64,000 nucleotides of DNA from Pyrinomonadaceae bacterium (lineage in GTDB: Bacteria; Acidobacteriota; Blastocatellia; Pyrinomonadales; Pyrinomonadaceae). How positions within the stretch are numbered: position 1 is the first letter of the stretch; each line of letters starts with the position of its first letter. The stretch is taken from contig JAIBCB010000001.1 of the NCBI GenBank assembly GCA_019694355.1, positions 649,001 to 713,000 on the forward strand, given 5' to 3'. The position numbers were made by a program, and so were the translations under genes. Positions 51,661-59,028 of this stretch are shown here, in pieces. The notes under the pieces were generated by a model. It saw only the letters and a list, made by a program, of their open reading frames with translations. It did not search any database and was not told the DNA's origin.

Positions 51661-52749
51661 ATGGAGGCACGGCAAACTCCGCAGAAGCTTAATTATAAGA
51701 ACCCGACCATAATTGGCCTGGTCTCATCTATCGTCCTTACCGCCCTAGTCATTATCGGTTCTCGAAATCTAGAGAATTTCGATTCAGCCCTTTTTGGATA
51801 CACGATCGCAAGCATCGTCGCCTTCGGCGCGATCGCTTTCCGGTATGCGGTGTGGCTCCAAAGGCCGGCAACAAGGATCTATTTCAAGCGAGGCCTTCAA
51901 CTTTTCTTCAACAGAAAGAAGTTAGGCAAGAATGCAAAGAGTGCGGTCGGAAGTATCGCAACGAATCTCGTAGAGCAGCGCTTTATCTTCAAACGCGCAC
52001 GACAGCGTTGGATAATGCACTTTTTCATTATGTGGGGCTGTATCCTTGCGGCAGCTATCACGTTTCCTCTCGTCTTTGGTTGGGTGCATTTTACGCTTGA
52101 AGGCGATATGGGCTATCGGGCTCACCTCTTTGGCTTTCCGCTCATTCTTATGAACGGGCGAAGCCTGATCGCGTGGATCACATTCCACGGGCTCGATATC
52201 TCGGCCGTGATGGTGATGATCGGGTGTGCGATCGCGATCCAAAGGCGTTTGAACGACCGCGGAGCTATCGCGTTGCAGCAATTCCTGCTTGATTTCGTGC
52301 CGCATCTTCTGCTCATTGCGATCTCGGTCTCCGGCCTGATGCTGACGGCTTCAAGCCTCTGGTTCCAAGGCTATATGTATTCTTTCATATCGCTTTCGCA
52401 CCAAGCTCTTGTTGTAATGACGCTCTTTTTCCTGCCTTTCGGAAAGCTCTTTCATATCGTTCAGAGACCGGCCTCCGTCGGAGTGGAACTCTATCAGAAT
52501 CGTTCGGCAGAAATGGAACAAGCTGTTTGTCCTCGCTGCAGATCAAGTTTTGTTGGAAAAATGTGGATGGATGACCTCAAAAAGCTCGTCGATGAGCTTG
52601 GTTATGATTACCGCCTGAAGAATGGCCACACGCTGCAGGATTATTGTCCGCGCTGTAAACGCGTAATGCGCGGTCTTGCATACGCCAAGGCTCCGGACAA
52701 GGCTGAACCTGTATTTTTCGGTGCCAGAGTTGGAGGACCGAATGTCTAA
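51661..52749 (+). CDS. Cytochrome b-like membrane subunit with a C-terminal zinc ribbon
   Basis: A 362-residue integral membrane protein with about six spans. His residues in or near spans (WIMHFF near residue 119, TFHGLDI near 177, VPHLLLI near 217, LSHQALVV near 247 and GKLFHIVQRP near 262) can supply haem b ligands in the manner of NarI/HdrE-type subunits. The last 80 residues are soluble and carry two CPRC motifs (near 286 and 328), a rubredoxin-like zinc or iron site. Its end overlaps the molybdoenzyme gene by 8 bases. Predicted job: quinol-linked electron transfer. Confidence 0.75.
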   Translation: MEARQTPQKLNYKNPTIIGLVSSIVLTALVIIGSRNLENFDSALFGYTIASIVAFGAIAFRYAVWLQRPATRIYFKRGLQLFFNRKKLGKNAKSAVGSIATNLVEQRFIFKRARQRWIMHFFIMWGCILAAAITFPLVFGWVHFTLEGDMGYRAHLFGFPLILMNGRSLIAWITFHGLDISAVMVMIGCAIAIQRRLNDRGAIALQQFLLDFVPHLLLIAISVSGLMLTASSLWFQGYMYSFISLSHQALVVMTLFFLPFGKLFHIVQRPASVGVELYQNRSAEMEQAVCPRCRSSFVGKMWMDDLKKLVDELGYDYRLKNGHTLQDYCPRCKRVMRGLAYAKAPDKAEPVFFGARVGGPNV

Positions 52750-54976
52750 AGTTGAGAATCTTAGCGAAATAATTGAGAAATACGGCCCGCATCTTTATGA
52801 TGCGCCGATCGATGGTTGGCATGCTGATCGAAAGATCGACCGTGCCGTACCAACGCACTGCCCATACTGCGGTGTACAGTGCGGAATGAACTTGCTGGTG
52901 TCGGATGAGCAGGTCGTTGGATTTGAACCGCGATATGATTTCCCGGTCAACGAAGGCAAGCTTTGCCCAAAAGGTGTCACGGCCTATCTTCAAACCCATC
53001 ACCCTGATCGTCTGCTTTACCCGCTCGTTAAGAAGAATGGTGTCTTTGAGCGTGCGACTTGGGATGATGCCCTCGACCTCGTTGTTTCGCGAATAAAGGA
53101 GATCCAGGCGAAATACGGAAAGAATGCAATCGGCGTTTATTCCGGATCTTCCTTGACGACCGAAAAGACCTATGTGATGGGCAAGTTTGCCCGGATCGGC
53201 CTCGGTACACGCTATGTCGATTACAACGGCCGGTTGTGCATGGTCAGCGCCGCTGCCGGAAACAACAAAGCGTTCGGTGTTGATCGCGTTGCAAACTCTT
53301 GGGACGATATTCCGCTTGCCGAGGTCTTGATGATCGCCGGGTCGAATTGCGCGGAGACGTTCCCGATTCTCAATAAATATCTTTGGCAGCAACGCGACAA
53401 TGGAGGCCGCTGGATCGTCATCGACCCGCGAGCAACCGCGACCGCTCGCCAAGGCGATATCCACCTCCAACTGAAGCCGGGAACGGACGTTGCGGTCGCG
53501 AACGGCCTCCTAAATGTCATCATTCGCGAAGGCCTTATCGACGAGGAATTCATCTCCAAGCACACAAACGACTGGGATGCGGTGAAAGCGGTCATCGATA
53601 AATATCCGCCTTCGAAAGCGGGAGAGCTGTCCGGAATCGATCCGGCCAAGATCGAGAAGGCCGCGATCCTTTACGGCCAAGCTCGAACGGGAATGATCCT
53701 CCACGCCCGCGGTATCGAGCATCATTCGAACGGCGTTGACAACGTCTTGAGCTACATAAATATTGTTCTTGCAACAGGCAAGATAGGCGAGCCTGGCCGG
53801 GGCTACGGAACAATTACCGGACAGGGCAACGGCCAAGGCGGTCGCGAACATGGCCAAAAGGCGGACCAACTGCCCGGCCAGCGTTCGATGACGAACCCCG
53901 AGGATCGCAAGTATATGTGCGAGTTCTGGGGGCTGCCGGAAGATGAGCTTCCAGAAGCCGGAGTTTCCGTCGTCGAAATGTACGAAAAGATGCGGGAAGG
54001 CGAGATCAAAGGGCTTATTTCCACGTGCAATAACGGCATGGTCTCACTGCCCGACGTGAATGCGATCCGCCAATCGCTCGAGGGCCTCGAGTTTTATGTA
54101 AATATCGATTTCTTTATGTCTGAGTCTTCGAGGTTTGCAGATGTCGTTCTGCCGACGACTACGTGGGCTGAAGATGAGGGAGTAACGGCAAGCGCTGAAG
54201 CTCGTGTCGTAAAGATCAACAAGGCTATTGATCCCGTCGGCGAATCAAAACCCGATTGGTGGATAGCGAAAGAGATTGCTCGTCGGATGGGACGCGAGAA
54301 GTACTTTAAGTTCGACACTCCGCGTGAGATATTTGACGAACTTCGGGCAGCTTCTAAAGGCGGAAAAGCTGATTATTATGGGATCACATACGAAAAGATC
54401 GACGCTCAGAACGGTGTAATGTGGCCGTGTCCCACGGAAGAAAGTAAGGGAACGCCCCGAATGTTCGAGGACAAAAAGTTCTATCACCCCGACGGAAAGG
54501 CCAAATTTTTTGCGATCGAATACAAGGGCCCGGCCGAGGTGCCTGATGAAGAGTATCCGCTTGCACTAACGACCGGACGCGTAGTCTATCAGTATCTTTC
54601 GGGGAACCAAACGAGGCGTATCGGCTTCCTCGTTCAGCAGTGTCCCGAGCCATACGTCGAGATCCATCCGGAGACAGCTGCGAAGATGGGAATCACAGAT
54701 GGCGAAAACGTCAAGGTTATTTCGAGACGCGGAGAAGGCATCTTTCCGGCACTCGTTGTCAAAACGATCCGTAAGGATACAATATTCATTCCATACCATT
54801 GGGGAGATGCCAAGGCCGCGAATCTTCTTACCAACGCAAAGCTTGATCCGGTGTCGAAGATACCGGAATTCAAGGCGTGCGCAGCGAAGATCGAGAAGAT
54901 CGGATCGCGGGAACTTCCTATTTTGGGAGCATCACGCAGAGGCTCGAGTTTAAGCGAAGCTCAAAGGGGGAAATAA
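52742..54976 (+). CDS. Molybdopterin oxidoreductase of the NasA/NarB (nitrate reductase) type
   Basis: A 744-residue Mo-bis-MGD enzyme with no signal peptide, so cytoplasmic. The 4Fe-4S motif CPYCGVQCGM, completed by KLCPKG 27 residues later, is at residues 40-78. NGRLCMVSAAAG near residue 163 provides a Cys Mo ligand as in Nas/Nap nitrate reductases, and GQGNGQGGREHGQKADQ near residue 362 is a cofactor-binding loop. No nitrite reductase is nearby. The start at 52742 (MSKVENLSEI) replaces a longer frame from 52676 that overlaps the upstream gene. Nitrate is the best substrate guess, unproven. Confidence 0.85.
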   Translation: MSKVENLSEIIEKYGPHLYDAPIDGWHADRKIDRAVPTHCPYCGVQCGMNLLVSDEQVVGFEPRYDFPVNEGKLCPKGVTAYLQTHHPDRLLYPLVKKNGVFERATWDDALDLVVSRIKEIQAKYGKNAIGVYSGSSLTTEKTYVMGKFARIGLGTRYVDYNGRLCMVSAAAGNNKAFGVDRVANSWDDIPLAEVLMIAGSNCAETFPILNKYLWQQRDNGGRWIVIDPRATATARQGDIHLQLKPGTDVAVANGLLNVIIREGLIDEEFISKHTNDWDAVKAVIDKYPPSKAGELSGIDPAKIEKAAILYGQARTGMILHARGIEHHSNGVDNVLSYINIVLATGKIGEPGRGYGTITGQGNGQGGREHGQKADQLPGQRSMTNPEDRKYMCEFWGLPEDELPEAGVSVVEMYEKMREGEIKGLISTCNNGMVSLPDVNAIRQSLEGLEFYVNIDFFMSESSRFADVVLPTTTWAEDEGVTASAEARVVKINKAIDPVGESKPDWWIAKEIARRMGREKYFKFDTPREIFDELRAASKGGKADYYGITYEKIDAQNGVMWPCPTEESKGTPRMFEDKKFYHPDGKAKFFAIEYKGPAEVPDEEYPLALTTGRVVYQYLSGNQTRRIGFLVQQCPEPYVEIHPETAAKMGITDGENVKVISRRGEGIFPALVVKTIRKDTIFIPYHWGDAKAANLLTNAKLDPVSKIPEFKACAAKIEKIGSRELPILGASRRGSSLSEAQRGK

Positions 54977-55630
54977 ATGCAGGAAACGATGTTCGTCGAT
55001 CCGCAGCGATGTATTGGCTGCCGATCTTGTGTGGCTGCATGTCGAGAGTGCTCGACCCACAAAGGCTACTCGATGATCTTTGTTGATTTTTTCGATCGCG
55101 GCGAAACCACGGCGACGATGCCCACGATCTGTATGCACTGCGCCGAGCCGACCTGTGCTCAAGTCTGTCCCGCGGATGCGATCAAACAGAATGAGGACGG
55201 TGTCGTAATGACCGCTCTAAAACCGCGTTGTCTCGACTGCCGCAATTGCGTAAATGCCTGTCCGTTCGGAGTGCCGAAATACAACTCGGCGATGCACCTT
55301 CAGATGAAATGCGATATGTGCTACGACCGTTCATCAGAAGGCTTGAAGCCTATGTGTGCAAGCGTCTGTCCGACCGGGGCCCTTACATTTGGTAAGTACG
55401 AAGATGTCGTGCCCCTACGCCGGACGAAACCGGTTAACATCCATTACTTCGGCAATCAAAAGGTCGAAACCAAAGTTTATTTAATGATGCCGACAAACCA
55501 CACGGATGCGATCCAGGTTGACGGCGATACGGAATTTGAAGAGCATCTCTCAGCGAAGGCCGGTGATGAGGCTTCGTGGCTAGAGAGCGAGATGGGGGAA
55601 ACGGATAACTCAAATGAGTTCCGATCTTAG
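54977..55630 (+). CDS. Four-cluster ferredoxin-type electron-transfer subunit
   Basis: A 217-residue protein of the NarH/DmsB/NrfC style with four Cys motifs: CIGCRSCVAAC near residue 12, CMHCAEPTCAQVCP near 52, CLDCRNCVNACP near 85 and CDMCYDR...CASVCP near 114-134. It should carry electrons between the membrane subunit and the molybdoenzyme. The gene begins directly after the molybdoenzyme stop. The acidic last 50 residues are extra to the family core. Confidence 0.88.
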   Translation: MQETMFVDPQRCIGCRSCVAACRECSTHKGYSMIFVDFFDRGETTATMPTICMHCAEPTCAQVCPADAIKQNEDGVVMTALKPRCLDCRNCVNACPFGVPKYNSAMHLQMKCDMCYDRSSEGLKPMCASVCPTGALTFGKYEDVVPLRRTKPVNIHYFGNQKVETKVYLMMPTNHTDAIQVDGDTEFEEHLSAKAGDEASWLESEMGETDNSNEFRS

Positions 55631-55645
55631 GGAGAATGCAGTGAT

Positions 55646-56203
55646 ATGGCGGCTTCAGATGTAACAACATGTCCTATCTCGGATGAGTTGGACGTACGCA
55701 AGGCGACGGATTCTTATCAAGCTGAGTTTCCGTATAATCGGGATGCCGAGTCCGAGGTCACTCGGCGGGAGTTCTGCAATTTCCTGGTACTCGCGTCAGG
55801 CACATTCTTCGTTGGCACGGTCGGATTCTCGGCGAAATCAGCATTTGATGCCGCTAAGGAACGAGTTCTAGCACCGGCGGCCATCGAAGGTGCGGAGAAT
55901 CTTGCGCCGGGATCGTCCCTTAACTTTTCGTACCCTCGTCCAGAAGATACAGCGATCTTGGTCCGCACTTCATCGGGCGATTTTAAGGCTTACGGTCAAA
56001 AATGCACTCACCTTTCGTGCCCCGTCTATTATTCGAAAGAGCACAAACGTCTCGAATGCCCGTGCCACGAAGGCGGCTTTAGCGAGACGACGGGTGAGGT
56101 GCTATACGGACCGCCTCCAAGGCCGCTCGATAAGATCGATGTCGAGCTTCGCGACGGTAAGGTGGTAGCATTCAATAGGGAGGTTCGTGGAAATGAGGTC
56201 TAA
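55646..56203 (+). CDS. Rieske 2Fe-2S protein with a Tat-like membrane anchor
   Basis: A 185-residue protein. A cytoplasmic N-terminus is followed by TRREFCNFL near residue 39, a twin-arginine-like start of one membrane span (about 45-62). The Rieske motifs CTHLSC near residue 119 and CPCHEGGF near residue 139 give the Cys-His/Cys-His cluster ligands. Export by Tat would put the cluster outside the membrane, opposite the cytoplasmic molybdoenzyme. It starts 15 bases after the ferredoxin gene. Confidence 0.85.
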   Translation: MAASDVTTCPISDELDVRKATDSYQAEFPYNRDAESEVTRREFCNFLVLASGTFFVGTVGFSAKSAFDAAKERVLAPAAIEGAENLAPGSSLNFSYPRPEDTAILVRTSSGDFKAYGQKCTHLSCPVYYSKEHKRLECPCHEGGFSETTGEVLYGPPPRPLDKIDVELRDGKVVAFNREVRGNEV

Positions 56204-56489
56204 ACCCGCAAGATCAGTTGGCTTTAGTAACCCGAATCGTCCGGTATCAAGAGGCAGGAGGTCGGTCGCTCAAGCCCGCCTTGCCCTTTTGGTCATGATC
56301 AATATCGCTCAAATGTGGGTGTTGGCGGCCGCGGTTGAAGCGGGCCTCGCACACGAGGTCGATCACCTCCTGCCGCTTAGTCTTGCTTCGGCAGTATGTT
56401 TCTTTATCTCTCTCACAATATTCTTTTGGTGGAAGCCGGTTGGCATCACCAAGCGAAGTATAAATGAAACAAAAGGTTCACGATTTTGA
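56193..56489 (+). CDS. Small two-span membrane protein of the operon
   Basis: A 98-residue protein with a basic N-terminus and two spans near residues 30-52 and 60-82. GGGAGG at 56176 fits the ATG at 56193 better than a GTG two codons earlier. It overlaps the Rieske gene by 11 bases and the DUF3565 gene by 26, so it is translated as part of the operon. Likely an assembly or anchor subunit; no family known to me. Confidence 0.7.
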   Translation: MRSKPARSVGFSNPNRPVSRGRRSVAQARLALLVMINIAQMWVLAAAVEAGLAHEVDHLLPLSLASAVCFFISLTIFFWWKPVGITKRSINETKGSRF

Positions 56490-56667
56490 ATTGGACGACG
56501 AAGGCCATTGGATGGCCAAACTCTCCTGCGGTCACTATCAACACGTTAGGCATGATCCACCGCTGCGTGTGCGAGAATGGGTGCTTACAAGCGAAGGCCG
56601 CCTCAGCCGGGTCGGTCAAGAGCTTAATTGTATAAAGTGTGACAACGACCAACCCCGCGACTTCTGA
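56464..56667 (+). CDS. DUF3565-family protein
   Basis: A 67-residue protein with the DUF3565 pattern: DDEGHWMAKLSCGHYQHVRHDPP in the first half and a closing CIKC motif. CGH-QHVRH and CxxC suggest a metal site. Function unknown. It overlaps the small membrane gene before it and the channel gene after it, each in a different frame. Confidence 0.8.
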   Translation: MKQKVHDFELDDEGHWMAKLSCGHYQHVRHDPPLRVREWVLTSEGRLSRVGQELNCIKCDNDQPRDF

Positions 56668-57727
56668 GAAAGAAGAAACGGCTCCTCGCCACGGCCGCTT
56701 TATGCGTGCCGCGGCAGATCTTTTCCCCGGATATTTTTCGATGGTGATGGCTACCGGGATAACCTCGGTCGCCGCGAACCTAATGGGTTATCCGGGAATT
56801 GGCTGGGGCCTTCTTTATGTAAACATCATGGCTTTTGCCGTCCTGGCCGTCCTCTTCATAACCCGTATCATCTTCTTTTTCGACCGGATCGAAAAAGATC
56901 TGATCGATCACCTGCGAGGGCCGGGTTTTTTGACCGTGGTTGCGGGCTGCTGCGTTCTTGGCAGTCAACTCATCCTCGTCGCAGAAAGCTACGCTCCTGC
57001 AGTTTACTTCTGGGTGATCGGCTTTGTTCTCTGGATCATCATTACGTATGCATTTTTTACGGCGATGACGATCCGCGAAGGGAAGCCGCCGCTAGAGAAA
57101 GGGATCAGCGGCACTTGGCTGATCGCGACCGTTGCCACTCAGTCAGTTTCCGTGCTCGGCACGCTGCTAGCAGCCCATTACCGCACTTACAGTCACGAAT
57201 TTTTGTTCTTTACACTCTGTATGTTTTTTACGGGGTGTATGCTCTACCTGATCCTGATCACGCTGATCTTTTATCGCTTCACCTTTCTTGAGATCACGCG
57301 CGAAAACCTGGGGCCGCCATACTGGATCAATATGGGAGCCGTGGCAATAACCACCCTTGCAGCCTCACGGCTGATCTTGGCGGGAAATGAGTTTCATTTG
57401 ATCGGCGAGTTAGTGCCGTTCCTAAAAGGATTTACGCTCTTCTTCTGGGCGGCCGGAACCTGGTGGGTCCCGTTGCTTGTCATCCTTGGCCTCTGGCGGC
57501 ATCTCTACAAGAAACTGCCCATTCGATACGATCCGCAGTATTGGAGCATGGTGTTTCCCTTGGGAATGTACACCGTCTGCACCTTCCAGCTATCGAAGGC
57601 TCTCGACTTTCCATCGTTGATGCTGATCCCAAAGATAGTCGTCTATGTCGCCCTGTTCGCGTGGACCGCTGTCTTCATTGGATTGATCTACACCCTGGCA
57701 AACAGCTTCTCGTCGAAAAGGGACTAG
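56639..57727 (+). CDS. TDT/SLAC1-family (TehA-like) anion channel
   Basis: A 362-residue membrane protein with about ten spans. DLFPGYFSMVMATGITSVA near residue 28 and the following layout match the TehA/Mae1/SLAC1 transporter family, whose members pass anions such as sulfite, malate, chloride and nitrate. The start is a GTG that overlaps the DUF3565 gene by 29 bases. As the last gene of a molybdoenzyme operon it could move the enzyme's anionic substrate or product. Confidence 0.85.
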   Translation: MTTTNPATSEKEETAPRHGRFMRAAADLFPGYFSMVMATGITSVAANLMGYPGIGWGLLYVNIMAFAVLAVLFITRIIFFFDRIEKDLIDHLRGPGFLTVVAGCCVLGSQLILVAESYAPAVYFWVIGFVLWIIITYAFFTAMTIREGKPPLEKGISGTWLIATVATQSVSVLGTLLAAHYRTYSHEFLFFTLCMFFTGCMLYLILITLIFYRFTFLEITRENLGPPYWINMGAVAITTLAASRLILAGNEFHLIGELVPFLKGFTLFFWAAGTWWVPLLVILGLWRHLYKKLPIRYDPQYWSMVFPLGMYTVCTFQLSKALDFPSLMLIPKIVVYVALFAWTAVFIGLIYTLANSFSSKRD

Positions 57728-57752
57728 AACGAATCATTCAGAAAAGAAAAAT

Positions 57753-57788
57753 GGCGTCTTTCACTCCGTGGAGCAGAGGAAAGACGCC
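57753..57788. terminator. Hairpin between the channel gene and the RIC gene
   Basis: Ten-base arms GGCGTCTTTC and GAAAGACGCC around a 16-base loop lie between two converging genes. An A-rich run precedes it on the left, which is a T run for transcription from the right, so it may terminate both. Confidence 0.65.
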
Positions 57789-57821
57789 CAGGCTTCATTG
57801 GCAGAGGGGAGAAACTGAAAC

Positions 57822-58694
57822 CTAATGTTCGCAGCCGCAGCCGCAGGAATGAACTTGAGCATGGCCGTGGGAGTGCACGTGCGATTGCTCGTGCGAGTGG
57901 GAGAATTCGTGACCATGCTCATGGACGCCACAAGCCTGTTCTTGAAGAGCCCTGGCATCCGATACTGAACCGCTATCTTCCATCTCGATAGCCTTTGGGA
58001 AAAGGATGTTGTTTTCGAGATGAATATGTTGATGAAGATCCTTTTCAAGGCCTTCAATTGCAGCAAAAACCGTCTTGTATTTAAAACATGCGTCCGGCGG
58101 GATCTCTAAGTTATTAGTGAGATCACGGATCTCTTGAAGCATTTCCGCCGCCCTATCGTGGTCGCTGACCATAACTGCTATCGGGTTTCGCGTAGTGCCA
58201 AACGGTGCCGGCGGCCGCGGCATTCCGAAATTGAATGAGCTCTCCATCAGCGAAATGTAAGGGAAGAGCATTCGCTCCTCTCGCTGCATATGGACCTCCA
58301 TCTCGCTCTTGAGCTCAGAAAAGACCCGATTGACCTCAAATAGTTCCGGATGATTGCCTCCGTGCACAGTGCAAACTCTGTTTAGGAGGGCAGCGATACG
58401 ATCCATTTCCTCCCGAGTGAAATTGTGGTGACAGCGGACGATATGATCCGAAAGGGCAGAAAGCGACATATTGGCAAAATCAAGCTCGACAGCCTCACCG
58501 TTCTGCGGTTTGGCCTCCTCGGCAGCCAAAAGATCAGACAACTCCGTAAGGGTGACGCCCTTCATTTCGCAAGCCTCGGCGATCGGCTTTTTACCGTGAC
58601 AACAATAGTCGATCCCTAATTTTTCAAAGACGCGTTTTGCCGGTGGGAATGTAACGGCATAATCTGCGACGGTTCGTGTAACATCAATTTGCAT
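57822..58694 (-). CDS. ric: Iron-sulfur cluster repair protein RIC (ScdA/YtfE/NorA) with a His-rich tail
   Basis: A 290-residue di-iron protein that repairs Fe-S clusters damaged by nitric oxide or oxidants. The N-terminal ScdA domain holds GIDYCCHGKKP near residue 28. The hemerythrin-like domain has its His/Glu ligands in VRCHHNFTREE near residue 88, MEVHMQREERMLFPYI near residue 132, VSDHDRAAEM near residue 174 and HIHLENNILFPKA near residue 222. From about residue 255 a tail with some ten His and four Cys follows, not usual in the family. It converges on the molybdoenzyme operon. Confidence 0.9.
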   Translation of the reverse strand: MQIDVTRTVADYAVTFPPAKRVFEKLGIDYCCHGKKPIAEACEMKGVTLTELSDLLAAEEAKPQNGEAVELDFANMSLSALSDHIVRCHHNFTREEMDRIAALLNRVCTVHGGNHPELFEVNRVFSELKSEMEVHMQREERMLFPYISLMESSFNFGMPRPPAPFGTTRNPIAVMVSDHDRAAEMLQEIRDLTNNLEIPPDACFKYKTVFAAIEGLEKDLHQHIHLENNILFPKAIEMEDSGSVSDARALQEQACGVHEHGHEFSHSHEQSHVHSHGHAQVHSCGCGCEH

Positions 58695-58824
58695 TATGAG
58701 TTCCTCTTTATCTTGCGATACCTTGCTTTATAGATCGCCAAAAAAATACTTCACATTCAGGGTCCGAATTCTATTATCCTGCGACCCGATAGTTGCAGTT
58801 TTCCAGATTTGCGGCCCCGCCAAT

Positions 58825-58838
58825 ATGATTTGAATCAT
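58825..58838. promoter_or_regulatory. FNR/DNR-type palindrome between ric and korA
   Basis: ATGATTTGAATCAT has perfect six-base arms around a TG centre and matches TTGAT-N4-ATCAA at 8 of 10 arm bases. It lies 131 bases before ric. GATAAT (58773-58778 on the minus strand) would put the site near -66 of a ric transcript. It lies 191 bases before korA. The regulator encoded at 50749 is the natural candidate. Confidence 0.6.
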
Positions 58839-59028
58839 AAAGGACAAATTATTTTTCGGAAATGCACATTTTGCTGTAAAACACCTTTGGTTTTGGTTGA
58901 TTTACCCCTAAAATCGATATTGATAAAGTGCGGAAGTGAATCGGTATCCTTTGGCCGTATCGAGAGTTGGATCGCCGTCTTCCATTTGTTCCGCAGGCAG
59001 TCAAACCAGTTTTTTAGAGAACCATAGA

